Assembly (NCBI GenBank): GCA_000310025.1 | Contig: FN649751.1 | Span: 5,342,253 to 5,406,252 of the forward strand | Length of the DNA: 64,000 bases | From: Ectocarpus siliculosus | Taxonomy: Eukaryota; Sar; Phaeophyceae; Ectocarpales; Ectocarpaceae | Direction: 5' to 3' | Shown: in pieces, positions 23,327 to 40,300 of the stretch | How the letters are laid out: each line of letters starts with the position of its first letter | Numbering within the stretch: the first letter of the stretch is position 1 | The notes under the pieces: model-generated | What the model was told of the DNA's origin: nothing | Database searches by the model: none | Seen by the model: the letters and a program-made list of their open reading frames with translations, nothing else | Translations under genes and position numbers: made by a program

Positions 23327-26300
23327 CTAAGAGCGATTTGCCATCGCCAAGGCAGTGTATTGCATCCCTCCCGTCTCTTTCAAGTAGCGAGCCTTGCGTG
23401 CTTCGGCGTCCTTCTTCGTTTGCTGCATCTCGATCGTTCTTTTCGCCAAGTGTCGCTGCCGCTGGGCCTGGTCCTTCATTCTATCCTTTACGCTCTTTTG
23501 CGCCATCCTCGCCTGCGGGTTCAACCGCACATCCTCTGCCACCGCCTGCAGCGATTCCACCTGAGGTTGCAGACATCAGCTCTACGTTAGTTTGAGCTAA
23601 AACGCCACCTACGCCATGGCACTGCCTCGCCATCCGACTTCAATCCTTTCGAGTGCGGTGCGTCGTGAAACGCACCAGCAGTTTTGCGTGTCCGAGGATT
23701 GGGTGCACCGCCCTCAGTAAACTCATTCGTCAGGCTACAAAACAAGCACGGTGGTTTCTCTGGCGAGGGCTCTACTCTTGCATGCTCGGTGGCCACCAAC
23801 CGGTTCAGAGCCATGCACCGGGCGGCGGGCTTTAACTCAATAGGGCTGCGGCGGCTGAAAACTGGTGTTGATCCTAGAAGCCAAGGTCGCTGGCTTGCCA
23901 TTTCAACCGGTATGGTATGCGTTCAAGCTCTGTACGCGGAGAATCCACCGATTTGCCCCATCGTCAAATGACCTACTGCTGTGTGTCCTTTCTAAGAGGT
24001 TTCGATCTGGGAGCCCCCCATGACGGGTGTGTTCTCGTTCTCTCACTTTCGCATTCTCCCATTCAGAGAGAATATTTTTACTTCGTTTTCAGTCGGGAAC
24101 TTTTGGGGACCTGGTATATCGGTAGAACGAGTTCCTGGTCCCGCACGATGGGGACCCCTCTTTCATTTCGCCCATTGATAACAACCTCTGCCTCGCCTTC
24201 AAGGTGTACGAGGCTTGGTATCCTTTGTTCCTCATCTCTGTGTGGCTCGCTCTCTGTGTCGCCAAAAACCATTTCTGGGAAACCACTGGTCGTTTTCAAT
24301 TTCGAATGCTGTGCCTGTGCCCGGGAGAACAAAAAGTGTGGCCTAGTCGAACCCCCATACATCGAGCCAGGCGTTGATAGGCTCGTGCCACGATTCTACA
24401 ACGCAGTGTCTGCTCCTCCCTAATAGGTGTAACTGCACGATGCAGGCTCAATCTCAAAAATACGCACATACACAGCACGGCCGCACTCACCCAACTGTCT
24501 CGAACGCTCCCGTTCTCAGCTTCCAACTCCAATAAAAGATCCCCTGTTTTGGAAGACATGACGAGACTTGCTGAACCTGTTCCGAGAACGTCATGTATAG
24601 AAGGAGAAGAGGCAATGGGCACACGCAAAAGACAAAAGCATTGACGTTTCAAGTCTTTCAAGAGCCCACACTTACTTCGTTTCACCCACGACCAATTGTG
24701 GCAAAGCAGCACTGGCGTGGGCGAAGTCATCTGTCGGGGCCCCAGGCGTTAACGGCGAGCTGCCAAACCATCGCGACGTTCATTCAGGCTAGCTCTGCAT
24801 GCAGAGAAATAGAGGAATACCGTATATGACACAAGATAACACACCCCCTTGGCCGATTTTCAAAGCTCGATTTCTCAACAGCAGGAAGAGTCACAGCGCC
24901 GAAAACGGCGGCGTTGGAACCGTCTCGTCGAGAGCTGTTCGAAAACGTATGGTTTCATTTATGCATCCTCTTCGTCGTGGAGTAATCGAGCTTTGAAAAT
25001 CGGTCCAGGGGGTGTGTTATCTTGTGTCATATACGGTAGTCTCTACATGGTGCGCGTCCCAGCGGTTTGCGGGGTATGCCGTGGGAAACTACATGCCTAC
25101 AAGTATAACCCAGCTGGCACCCTCGCACGCAGTAGGCAGACAGCAGGCAGTAGTCAGACGTCTCGAGTACAGACAACCTCAGTCGGACATCGCAAGATAA
25201 TTGCACCAGATAGCAAAGCAATAGGACCAGCAACGCCAACCTTTTGGTTCTACAGTCTTGATGTCGTTGAGATCGATCTCGTGCCAGTCCTTGTCCTTGT
25301 CCCCCTCGCTCTTCTTTCTCCACGCCAGCACCGTGTCGAAATCTGGCTTCAGCCGCACATCGGTGGATTCATGCCCGGTGCCGAACCCAAAGGTGAATGT
25401 TCTTCGCTTGAACAGATCCCCTGTGGTGTGGATGGATCATTCATGCGGTATATTGACACAGCGGATCATCACGCCACAGAACGAGCGGTGGAATATGCCA
25501 TGCACGGCAGGTGGCGGGGCCAGTGACGAAAACACGTGACACACTCACGGCGAGAGAAAGCGAACGGAAATAATGAACACCTTCGTCTGAAAAAGATGGG
25601 ACAACAGCGGGAGTTTAGTGCCTAGGAAAGGTTACCCGTACACAAAATACAACAGGCAGTTGTGTATCCCAGCATGTACAACACTAGCTCCCCGGAACAG
25701 AACAGTAGTAGCTGGCAGTGTTGTCCACTCGTACGTTTAGCAGTCCCTATGCTCCAGCACTGATGATGCTTCAACGTGATCGGGCGCAAACGGAATGTCC
25801 TGCGAGCAGCTGCCTTCTCTCGGCGCGCATGCCTCCTCTTCTATACGCACGCAGACATCCTCTTTGGCACATAATAATAAATGCTCACTTCTCATCAACT
25901 CCAATAAACACCAATTTCAGACTCCTCCCCCCATAGGTTGGATCCATCTGAAATACTCGCATGTACTGCTGTACCAGCACAAGCACTGGCGCCCACCGAC
26001 ACATGTGTTGTCGATGTGATACCTATACACATAAATTTTAACCGATTTTGGTTGGACGAACGCGCAGATAAATCAAGTTGTTTTCGGGAAATGAAACGCC
26101 GTATCACATGCACCCCTCTAGTTTGCTTTTTTAGATGCAATCACTGAAGGGCTACCCTGTTGTTTAGCCTTGTTTACATCATCGCATCTGCACCGAGGCA
26201 CTGCTGTGCTGCACGCTGCGTTCTTTTCTTCGAGTCTCGAGTCTCGAGTACGAACGACATCTGTGATTGTTGTGACTTTTTCGGGGGACCTCGAAGGCGG

Positions 26301-26606
26301 TTTGGAAAGAGCACTAGAAGCGAGTTACATTATTGGACGCATGCCTTGACGATGGGGCATCCATAGCAGCCATCGGAACCTCCACGAAAACCTGGCGTGA
26401 GAACCTGACATCGCAGACGCGTACTGCTGTGGTCGTGTCGATAGCCTCGGTGCTGATTTCCCCTGGCAGTCAGTCTACAAGGGACAGCGGAACAACTGCT
26501 TACCTTGTCGTAGGAGCTCTGTGTGTCGACGCAGGCGATCTCTTTCTCTCCAGGATCTCACACAGTTTAGTAAACAAGAGCACGGCCCCGAGTAGCCATC
26601 GCCCAT
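23327..26606 (-). CDS. Small PH-domain protein with N-myristoylation-type start, 4 exons
   Basis: Exons 26606-26504, 25420-25241, 24576-24491 and 23560-23327 join in phase to 603 nt (200 aa). Residues 1-34 begin MGDGYS, which fits the Gly2/Ser6 pattern for N-myristoylation, and contain Cys8, Cys10 and Cys14, possible palmitoylation sites. Residues about 35-135 read as a pleckstrin-homology domain: an FKRRTF strand, WHEIDLNDIKTV in the middle, and a final strand LLLELEAEN leading into the diagnostic C-terminal helix RDSWVESLQAV. The last 60 or so residues are a basic, Gln/Lys/Arg-rich probable coiled coil ending in GGMQYTALAMANRS. A role at a membrane is inferred; lipid specificity cannot be told. 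Exon 1 is the least certain part, supported by a good donor and phase. Intron 2 carries a MITE. Confidence 0.78.
24818..25038 (+). mobile_element. MITE copy 2 (221 bp, long TIRs)
   Basis: Same length and ends as copy 1 at 15120, in the opposite orientation; by direct comparison they differ at one base (G versus T about 138 bp in). The element sits in intron 2 (24577-25240) of the PH-domain gene. TA lies at both outer ends. It has no open frame of note. Confidence 0.92.
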
Positions 26607-26947
26607 GGTCACTGACACTCCAGAGAAATTGAGTGACGAGCAAGAAGCTAAGGCACATCTGACATGTGCCACCGAGATGACAAGGGAGAGGGGACACACA
26701 GAGATTATCTCTTAATGATTGTATACTATGACGAATCACGACTCCCCCTAGTTCCGCCGCACAAGCTGCTGTCCTTGGGTGCTGTCGGAGTGGAGTGTGT
26801 AGTGTCCTGCGGCTGGTACGGTGTGTTGCGTTGATCGCGAGTTTATTTCATCGTGTGCTTGCGCTGGACCTCTTCAGCCCCCCTGGGCAGCAGGTCGGCG
26901 AAGAATCGGTTGAACAGGCAAGCGGAAAATCAGCCAACGGCGGTCCG
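26607..26947. promoter_or_regulatory. Shared divergent promoter region, PH gene / DEAH helicase
   Basis: About 340 bp lie between the PH-domain gene start (minus) and the chosen helicase start (plus). The helicase frame remains open upstream to 26795, so the true gap could be smaller. No TATA element stands out. Confidence 0.45.
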
Positions 26948-30966
<4,019 letters not shown>

Positions 30967-32326
30967 CCACAGCAGCGGATCCGTGAGCAAGGGTTTTAAC
31001 ATTTAATAGAACGAGACCAGAATGTATTATTAGTTAAGCAAGGACTGACTGTCCTCGGGGGGGAAGCAGTAAGATTGGCGTACTGGTCGAAGTCGTAGAG
31101 CAAGACCTTGCTCTATGCAGCCCAACCTGTGCAACCAGGAAGAGTTCGGGCAACAAAAAGGGACACGCCCGCCCCCCCACGTGTCTTTAGGTGATGATGA
31201 CGTCATTCTGCAGGCGAACCTCAGTACTGCGGTATTGAAGCGAACGTCGTGAACAAAACAATGCGCCTTGTCTCGAAACGCGAGTCGAGATTCCAACAAG
31301 ATGATGAATTCTGTAGTATTCCCCATTTCAAGTTAGGCTCATGGCGTTTGAGCTCTCAAGTCCCAATCGGTGAAAATCTTTCGGAGTTTCAATCCAGTCA
31401 AGTGAAGAAGTCGAATTCCAGCGCAACTTCGCCGGGTACACACAGGCGGGGAGTTGACTTCCCCACACTTCACGGTGTTGCGCCGGTGCAATTCTTGCCG
31501 GAAGCATCACAAATAGACTCTAGCATACAAATTAACCCCCCTGTATTGGATGCTGGCGTACCGCCGAGCTTCGCACTCTAGCTTACACACGCTACAGGTA
31601 CGAGTCACACGGTACCACGCACGTGGGAACGCGCAAAGGGTGCATGCCCCTCTTCAATCCTTCTTGTCACGATAGAATCGACAAAACACTTGCGGGAGGC
31701 AACAGAAAATCGATAACAGGCATTGAAAAGAGAGCCGAACAAAGCTCCGCATATTTATACAAAAATCAAGTTCATTGCCCGTGCCCAGTGCTCTCGACCG
31801 CATCTCAGACGCCGAAACGCAAAACGGAAAAAAACAGAAGCGGCGAAACACAAGTAGCATCATCAGTTGTCGTCGACAATACAGACCGAGGTTTTCAAGA
31901 GTTATCAACCAAACCTAGCAGCAAACACAATTTTAGAGGCAAGACAGTCTCCACCCATCCACCTCGCACATCGCACAAACCCATGGATGGGCGGGAAAGG
32001 CACGCTTGCGCAAAAACAGGGAATTCGAGGGGATTGTCTTGTTCGCGCTGCTCCACAGCAACGCCCTGCGGGAACAACCGAAAGAACACAGCCCATATGG
32101 CCGCCTCGCCTCGCCCCCACCCTGTGTCTACCAATGCCTCCTCACCCCACCGAAACCCAAAAGCAAAGGGTCGCGAGGTGCACGCAGCCTTGGCTGGTGG
32201 CACCAACGCCCCTGCACGCAAATCACGGGGGCTACCACCGAAATCACAGGGGCAAACACTACCCGCACGAAGAGAAAGAACCCAAAAAGACACGTTGCAA
32301 CTGCCCCGCCCCACTCTGCTTCTCGT
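30967..32326. other. Convergent intergenic region, helicase / GRAM-VASt gene
   Basis: Contains the 3' ends of two convergent genes. A long plus-strand open frame at 31623-32372 encodes a low-complexity Lys/Pro/Arg-rich sequence with no recognised domain and overlaps the GRAM-VASt 3' end antisense; I do not call it a gene. Confidence 0.5.
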
Positions 32327-35300
32327 TCAACAGAACCTGCTGAAGGGCCACAAGAAACGATGCCGACAATAGATGCGCATCAAGCCGCGCGCCAGCTCTG
32401 CCGTCAATGCCGTTCGCGACGCCGCGGTGCGGTTCCCCACGACACCCCCCCCCCCGTCTCCATCTTCCGCGCGCGAGCCCCCCAACACCACCAACGCCGC
32501 CTCCGCGGCCTCCAAGAACCCCGCGGTTTCGCTGGAAAACCTCGAGTACGCGATAACCTCCGCCACCAACACCAGGGCCAGCAAAAGCCACGGCACCGCC
32601 GCGAACGAAAAGAGCCAGTTACTCAGGGACTCGACGGGGGGCACGACCACATACTCAGCGGTGTCCATAGCCGCGACCAACTTCCTTCCTCCTCCTCCTT
32701 CTCCTCCTCCTCCTCCTCCTCCTCCTCCTCCGGCACCGCTGTCCCCCCGCTTCCGCTCGGGGGGGGCACCGCCGCTGCTACCTCGCTTTCGGTCGAACCC
32801 TACCCCGCTGTAGCCTCGTTTCCTCAGCGGGGCCGCGTCCTGAGCCGGGGCCCGAGGCGGCACCGCCGCCATTGTCGGCGCGGCGGCGGTGGCAGATTTC
32901 GCGCGGGGTCGGGATTCCACTCCGTCCGGAGGCTTGTCGTGCGGATGGGCGGGGGGCGGCGGCGGGTGCGGCGCGTGGGGCGGCGGGTGGTGGTGGTGGC
33001 GGGTGCGGTGGTGGCGGTGTTTCCGGCGCTCGCGAAGGCGCTCGCGGGTGGCCCGGATCCGGTCCTCGTCATCGGACTCGTCGCCGCCGCTGGTAACGGT
33101 GCGCACAGGCATCGCTGGGACAAGGGGAGACGCGGGCGAGGGGGTTGCGCCACGTGTTAGGTGGATGACGATGCCCGGGATACATGGCGAAGTCGGAGCA
33201 TGAGTGCGAAAGTGATTGTTTGCCCACCATGTTTAAACCCAGCTTGAGCAAAGCTGCGAGCGTTGGAGCTAGTCTGAGGTGAGGAAAGGCGTTGCCATTT
33301 CTTCGCGCCGTTGTCGTCAACACACCTGGTTTTCTTTTTCGGATGGCATCCTTCGTCATGCCGATGAACGACTCCCACACCTGCCGCGTCTCGCTGAGGC
33401 TTTTCGTCTCGATCGTCTTTCGAAACATGGTGCTCTTGAAGAACTTGATCTGCAGCACCGGGGTGTGAGTCAGAAGAAATCGGGGAGGGGAGACGCATCA
33501 TCAGGGGGCTGGGGTGCCACAAGAAAAAAAAAGAAGGGCAACCACAGAGTGCGTATTCCATGTACGCGAACATAGGCTTGCGCCCGGGGCTGGCCGTTCT
33601 TGCTTGGTTCAGTCGGGACGAAACCTAGGTGGGCCCTCGCGCAGTCCATGTGGCCAAGCTAACAAAAAACCACAGCACACCATTTTCTCGAGTTGAGTAG
33701 GAGGGTCTAGGAGAATCTTGCTCTAGCCGTGGTTTGGCATGAACACGAGTTGCTGCTTTTCTCTTCTTCGGTGGTCGGCGATCTCGTACGCTTGGCTGCG
33801 CAGCCTTGCCATGCAACGACTGCCATGCCCCCGGCACCCGAGGCTGTTCTCTCACACGCCGTAAAAACCCACAATCGGCACCGCCTCACTTGCCTCCTGT
33901 CCCCCCTCCATCCCATCGAAGCTACGCCCCTATTGCCCCCCCTCCCTGCCGTGACGTCGTCGCCACCACACCACAAGACACAACTCATCACAAAAGACTA
34001 TGAGAGTATGGCGACGTAGGTGGTCACCTCGATTTCCACATCCACACGAACTGCCCCGTCTTGACCGGGCTGCACCACGCAACGGTCATCGATCTGGAAG
34101 TAGTCGCTCATCACGATGTCTTCCAGGTGCGTCGACGTTTCTAGGATAAGACCGTGCTCATCGTACAGCCGACAGCTGAGACGGCGGTAAGCCGGGGGGG
34201 CGAGAGAGAGAGAGGGAGAGAGAGATTAGACTGCGGCGTCATGCCAACTGTGGCTAGGTGTAACAACGAAGAGCATGTAGTGAGCGCAAAAACGTCACCG
34301 CCTTGGCACGGCCTATGGTCTCAGCGCGGCAAAGAGTGCCTGTCGTTATTTCTCCTCTCTACCTCTCCGCCCCCCTCTCTCTCAAACTGGAAACGATGAA
34401 AACAAACAAGTGTAGCATCACATAGCAACTCGAAATACTCTCTCCAGCACTCGCGGGGAAAACTCCACAGAATTCCATGAGCACGTGGTACTCACGACAC
34501 TCACCAAATAGGCTCCGAACACATACCTACTACGTTCAACCTCATGCGAAAAGCAGAGGTACGTGAGCTTGAGTAGGAAAACATTAGGCCAAAGGGTTGG
34601 CTACCCCCCCGCGCGAATACCGTTGTAGGTTGCATTCGTAAGATAACAAACCCCCTTGGGACCCATTTGCAGAGCTCGACTACTCCACGACGAAGAGGAC
34701 GCCGCAATCCAAACGATGCAAAGCACAAAGCTCTCCGCTAGACGGCTCCAGAGCCGCCATGGTCGGCACCGCTGTTGTTTTTGTTTACAGAACTAATCGC
34801 GCTTGGACCACCGGTTCAAGGGGGTGTGCGGTATCCTCCACAACCTTCCGTGCAACTACACCAAAGCCCCCCCACTCCTATCTCACCGCTGCAGCTTGAC
34901 CGCCCTTGTGCTGTTGGGTCCGATCGGAGCGGAGATCGGGTGCACGAAGCGGATCTCCCGCGTCATGCCCAGCGCCCCGCCGGCCACCTTCCACGGGGTA
35001 GCTTTCACGTCCGAGTCTCCCATAGACTGGTGGAAAGCCGGTATCCCTTTCTCGGCATCGTTGGAGATGAACAGCTGGAAGAAATCCTAATTTAACCGTA
35101 GTGAAGGCAGGAATTTCGGCCGCGATTGGGCGGGAGAGAAGGGATGCAGTTCAGTGTAAGGCAGTGTGGCAGGGAACAAATGGTGTTTTTAAAAGACGGT
35201 GTGTGCCAAGTGTGTCTGTCCTGCCTCCCTGCCTCGGGCTCGACTACACATCCGACACATGAAAGACTGGCTCAGGAGAGAGACAAGACAGAAAGAGAGA

Positions 35301-37327
35301 GACAAATACGCAAACAAGGTCATGCATGCGCTTGGTTGAGTAAGCGCGATCGAGCTGTTTGTATGGACTGATGGCTGGTGAGTTGCTGGTTAGCCGGAAG
35401 AAACGGAGACGGCAAGGAATCCTGGGACCAGAAAATGTCTCGACCAACCCGACGCGCGGTACCAGCCTGCAGCAGTACCCCAAAAAACCAAAACAGCTCG
35501 AACACCTAAGCATGAAACGTGTCTGAGTCCCACTTCCTTTACCTCCGTACCGAGAGACCAAACTAACAAACAGCAGCGGCACACGGACACATCTCGCTTC
35601 CCTGTGTGCTGTCGTTGAACCGCGCGCACATTCTTACTTACGCTTCAACGCCGTACGCCTTCGCATTACAACCCCGTTCACTCTAGCGGGCAAAACCCAA
35701 GCAACCCACCACAACCACAAGACCCCGGGCATGTGTATAGCACAGCAGCAGCAGCAGCAATCCCCGCGCGGACAGCGGCGTGGTGATCACCCAAAAACCC
35801 ACCTGCAACTGGCACGGGATCTCCGTAGATACCCTCACGGCGGCACCCTTGCCCTTTGGTCGCTCGGCCTGATTCCCCTCCCCCGCCGCGTTGCCGCTGT
35901 CGCCAAGAAGCCACCCTTCCCCGAGCGCAGTTAGAGCTACCTTGAAATCTTCTCCCTTGGAGGGCATCTTCCCGCCCCCCGTGGTTGCGCCTAGGGACAC
36001 AGCAGTCACGGGACTGCCCTCCACCTTAAGGGGAAGCGAGCGAGCGAGCGAGCGAGAGGGAGGGACAGATGCGAAGGGTCGGTTTTGGTGTCGGACAACG
36101 AACAGCAGTCGTTGCATCTGTTGACGACGACCCCCGTGTGACGCCATGTACGTACGACTGGACACGTTGGAGCGTTTACTGCTACAGCATGCGTGGTGAG
36201 CTACTGCCGCGGTGGTTGTGAAATAACCGTTTCGACAACAAGACATTCCGGGGGAGAAAATATCTTTCAGGTAGCACTGCTAGTGTTGTCGTCCGTAGTG
36301 GGATCTTGTCTTGCTCTCTGTTAGAGAAGAAGTACCGGTCAAACCTGCATACACCATTCTAGATGGCGAGACTTGGCGCACACAAAAACATGTCTTGAGT
36401 GCATCGCAACTCCGTCCTAAAATCCGTGCGTGGACGGCTGGCCGGGCAAGCTCCCTCGCTACCCAACGTGTCCGACTCGCACGCAAGAAACGCATTCATT
36501 GGTCAGCCGACAAGCCGCGGTCGATGCTAACCCAAGAACATAGAAATGCATACATTGTACCACCATCAAGGCGTCCGCATTCCCAGGTTGGAAGTCGGTT
36601 TGATTCGTGTGGCACATTTTCCAGCAAGAAGAACAATACCAGCACCCAACTCAACGCGACAACAACAGAATGGTCAGTCCCCTGCGGTACAATTTTTCGT
36701 CCTTTTTCTCTCAGTTTGGACGTACACACACCGTCTCATCGCCAGAAAAGACAAACGCTTTCGTTTCAGATTGGGCGTCGTTTGATGCACTGCAACTCAA
36801 AACATGGGTTCGTTGGTTGAAAAGTTGATGGCTCCTATTAATCATTCATCACCAATCGACGCTAGTCTTCGCTGTTTTCCCTCGCCCCGAGTACACGCAC
36901 GGCTCCCTGTCGATCCGTGCGAAACACTTCGACTAAAACATGTTTATTCGTTGTAAATATCTAGTCTGATCTCCAATCCACAGCAGTCTTGGTCTGTTTT
37001 CCCTCACCCCGAGAACGTCCACCTCCGACTCGTACTCGTCCGATACGGTTAACCCCGCGTCGCCTTCGTCCTCGCCCTCCCCCTTCCCGCCCCGGCCGTT
37101 CCCCTCCACAGCGAAGGCTCCTCCGTCTGCCTCCTCCTTCCCACCCACCCCCTCCGCGGCGCTCTGCTGTTGCTCCCCGACTCCGCCGTTTGGCGAGGCC
37201 TCCAGTGGCTCCAAGGCCACCGCCACCGCGTGCGGTGTGTCGACGGCGGCGGCAGCGGGAAGGCTAAAGCTGCTGTTGCTCGCGTCGTTCGAGCTCGGGC
37301 CCGAAACGCTGAGGCAGTGGTCTTCTC

Positions 37328-37365
<38 letters not shown>

Positions 37366-40300
37366 GGCCCCCCGCCCTCAACTAGGAAGAGTGTGGCGTG
37401 AGTTGGTCGTGACGAAGAAGGGAGAGAGGGAGGAAAGGATATCGTGTTAGGCCGGCCAGCCAGCCAGCAGTCACCGATGTCATCACCGATGTCATCACCG
37501 ATGCCAACAATTGCAGCAAGTGTCAAGATTGGTGGGAGCGGCGATTTTCATAAACCATACCGTTCATCATCGTGGGATAACAAATACTTCAATACACGCA
37601 TGGCGGATGGGGGTGTGTGTTGTGGGTGGAGTTCCCGTGCCTCGGGAAAGGAAACGTTCAGCTTGTCATTTCACGGAAGGCACGCGCTTCGACTCTAGCC
37701 GAGGACAGACCGACAACGAACTCCGAAGCCATGCCACACCAACGGAGGCGCTAGTCGGCTGCAACGGCAGCAGTTCGCAGTGCGCTGCACGCGCAACTTA
37801 GTCCCTGGACTGCTGTACCAGTGCTGTGTAGACGACGCCAAGAGGTTGTCCTTCGCAACGTCACACCAATCGACGCTACTGGGTGGGAAGACCCCACTTT
37901 GTCGGATACACAATAGCAGCGCGACAGCAACAACTTATAGCAAACCCGTCTACCACACCACGCCACACGACACCACATCACATCACATCACGACACAACA
38001 CGACATCGCAACAAGACATCTAGTATCGCAACAAGACATCTAGTACAACACACGACCACATCACGACACACAACCGAAAACCGAAGGCACGTGTTCAGGG
38101 GTTGGATCATCAAAACTGCTCGTGATGATTGGTCACGTCACCTGTTAGGCTGGACGACGATCTGCCTCGTTCGCCATTCTCTGACCACGTCAACTTCCTC
38201 CGTGCGCCCTGCCCAGGTTCAAGATCTGCCGTGTTGCCACGCAGCATCATTCGCACCACACAGAGAGTTGGCGGGGGCAAACCTCGGCAGCCGAAAATCG
38301 GAAAATTCTCGGCGTGGACGTTGGGACATCGAAACGCCAACCAAAAGACGACCGCGCTACGGCACTGCTGAGAAAATTCTAAGAAAATCTATCGGCATCA
38401 AGAGAGAGAGAGAGAGAAAGAGAAAGGGTGTCTGCACAAGAGTAACAACACGACACAAGATGTACGTGACACACACACACACACACACACAAATGCTCGG
38501 GGCCACAGCAGCTTCTCCCTTGCCTTCTCTCGTATGCGAACACATGAAGAGACGCCGTAACTAATAGTGTTGCACACTTTCGGAAGGAAATGTCAACTGC
38601 TGTCATGAGATTGTACGCGAAAGACACCTTTGCCTTGGTCGTCATCTTCGTCTCCGACGCGACTGCTGCTGCTCGTGCGTCGCCCGTGGTGCCGCTGGTT
38701 CTGGTTCTGGCTCTGTTCCGGGTCCTCGTTCTCCCTGCAAGGGGGGGTCGGCGGATGGAACGGAAGGGGGTAGACACCATCGCGGGCGGCAAGATTGTTG
38801 GTGGCGATGTCGAGTTCACCTTCGGAGCTTCGTCTCGGCAACAAGAACACCTACACTAGACCTCCGAAAAAATAAGTGCTCACAACCGCCATCACCGCTA
38901 CTGCCGCCTCTCCCTACTGCTGCGACTGCCACTACAGAAACACCTGCTGCTGCTCAAGTCCAGCTCTCTCTCCAGCATCAGCGAGCTCTCGGCGGCGGCG
39001 GCGTGCTGCTGATGCTGCTGCTGCGTCAGGGTACTCGAGGCGTCCTGCTGGCACTGCTTGAGCGTCTTGAAGGCGTCCTCCCTGTCCCAGAAGGAGCGGA
39101 AGATGTACTCCTTCTTGGAGGTGATGATGGCGATGGCGTTGGGAATGAAGAGCGCCGTCTTCTCCTTGGTGATGCACCTCATGTGGCTGAACAGCAGTAT
39201 ATTAGTGTGTACGGGGGTAGGGGTACTGGCGCTGTTAAGCTTGGGTGGGTGGGGGGGAACTCGTTCTATTCTTGTGCTCTTGGGTCTGAAGACACATTGA
39301 CAGCGTATCCTATGTCTGAGGGGAAGCCCCGCAGATTTCCTGAAAGTGCCACAGGGGCAGGGCGGGGCGGGAGTCTCGAACTGTCTTGTCAGTGGAAATG
39401 ATCACGCAAAACACGTGCGTCGCCAGGAAAACGCCAGATATCGAGGGACAAGCCCATCGGCGGAGTCGCCAAACAGACAACATGTCCTTTTGGTATTCCT
39501 TTTCGCTGTCGGTCAGAGCTTATCCTCTTCGTCATGCTGTCTCCGGCTTGGTCTTAAAGGAAAAACACTGTTGTATGAAATGCTACAGAGAGATGCGGTT
39601 GGCCTCTTGCAGTCGTCGTTGTCGTCGGGTGGACACTGCATCATTGGCGCGCGCCTGCCATCGAGAGACTTGCGCGAACACCGCCGTTGCACACACAACT
39701 CTATTATGTGTGTTCCTCTATTTTTGAGTCGACCATGCTGACCGGCTGACCTACGAAAGTACGCCATCAGTCTTGGTACTGCGAGACAAGACAACGCGCG
39801 CGAACACGCTGGAATTCCAGTGAAAGGGTTCTTCTACCGACAGGGGTGGCGCAATACACATTGCATGTGCGTGTTTCAATAATTAGCAGGTTCGTGTGTT
39901 GGTCCGCTTCAATCGGCACGCCTTCCTGCCGCCAATACTGCTGTGTACCCGACTGAACGCCGAAAGATCGAGACCTGATTTTGCGTGCGTGCGTTGGTCA
40001 GGATCAGTTGCTCACGTCACCGATCTCTCGATATGATCAACACACTCCCATCACCACCTTACTTGTACCTCCCAAAAAAAAATTCACAAAAAAGTTATAA
40101 AAAAACGAGTATTGCAGACGGACACATACTATATACCAAAGGGGGGAAGAGCCGGAAATTGGTGTTTATTGGAGTTGGCTGAAAATTCAAGATATGAAGG
40201 TTCGCCCCAACTCTGCCAACCAAGCCAGCAAAACACGAGTTTGCCTCCGTTCAGCAACCCCTCTCCGCGAGGTTTCAATTCTCACCAGAATGGAATCTTG

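Noticed and set aside
24078-24362. Minus-strand frame with FPEMVFGD, resembling the start of TIP41-like proteins
   Set aside because: Only that short string matches; the following residues do not. It lies inside the intron joining two in-phase exons of the PH-domain gene.
26795-26947. Upstream in-frame extension of the helicase starting MCSVLRLVRCVALIASLF
   Set aside because: It looks like a signal peptide, which does not fit a nuclear RS-domain helicase; the Met at 26948 starts directly at the RS region.
31623-32372. 249-codon plus-strand open frame
   Set aside because: Low-complexity Lys/Pro/Arg-rich composition, no recognised domain, and it overlaps the antisense end of the GRAM-VASt gene.
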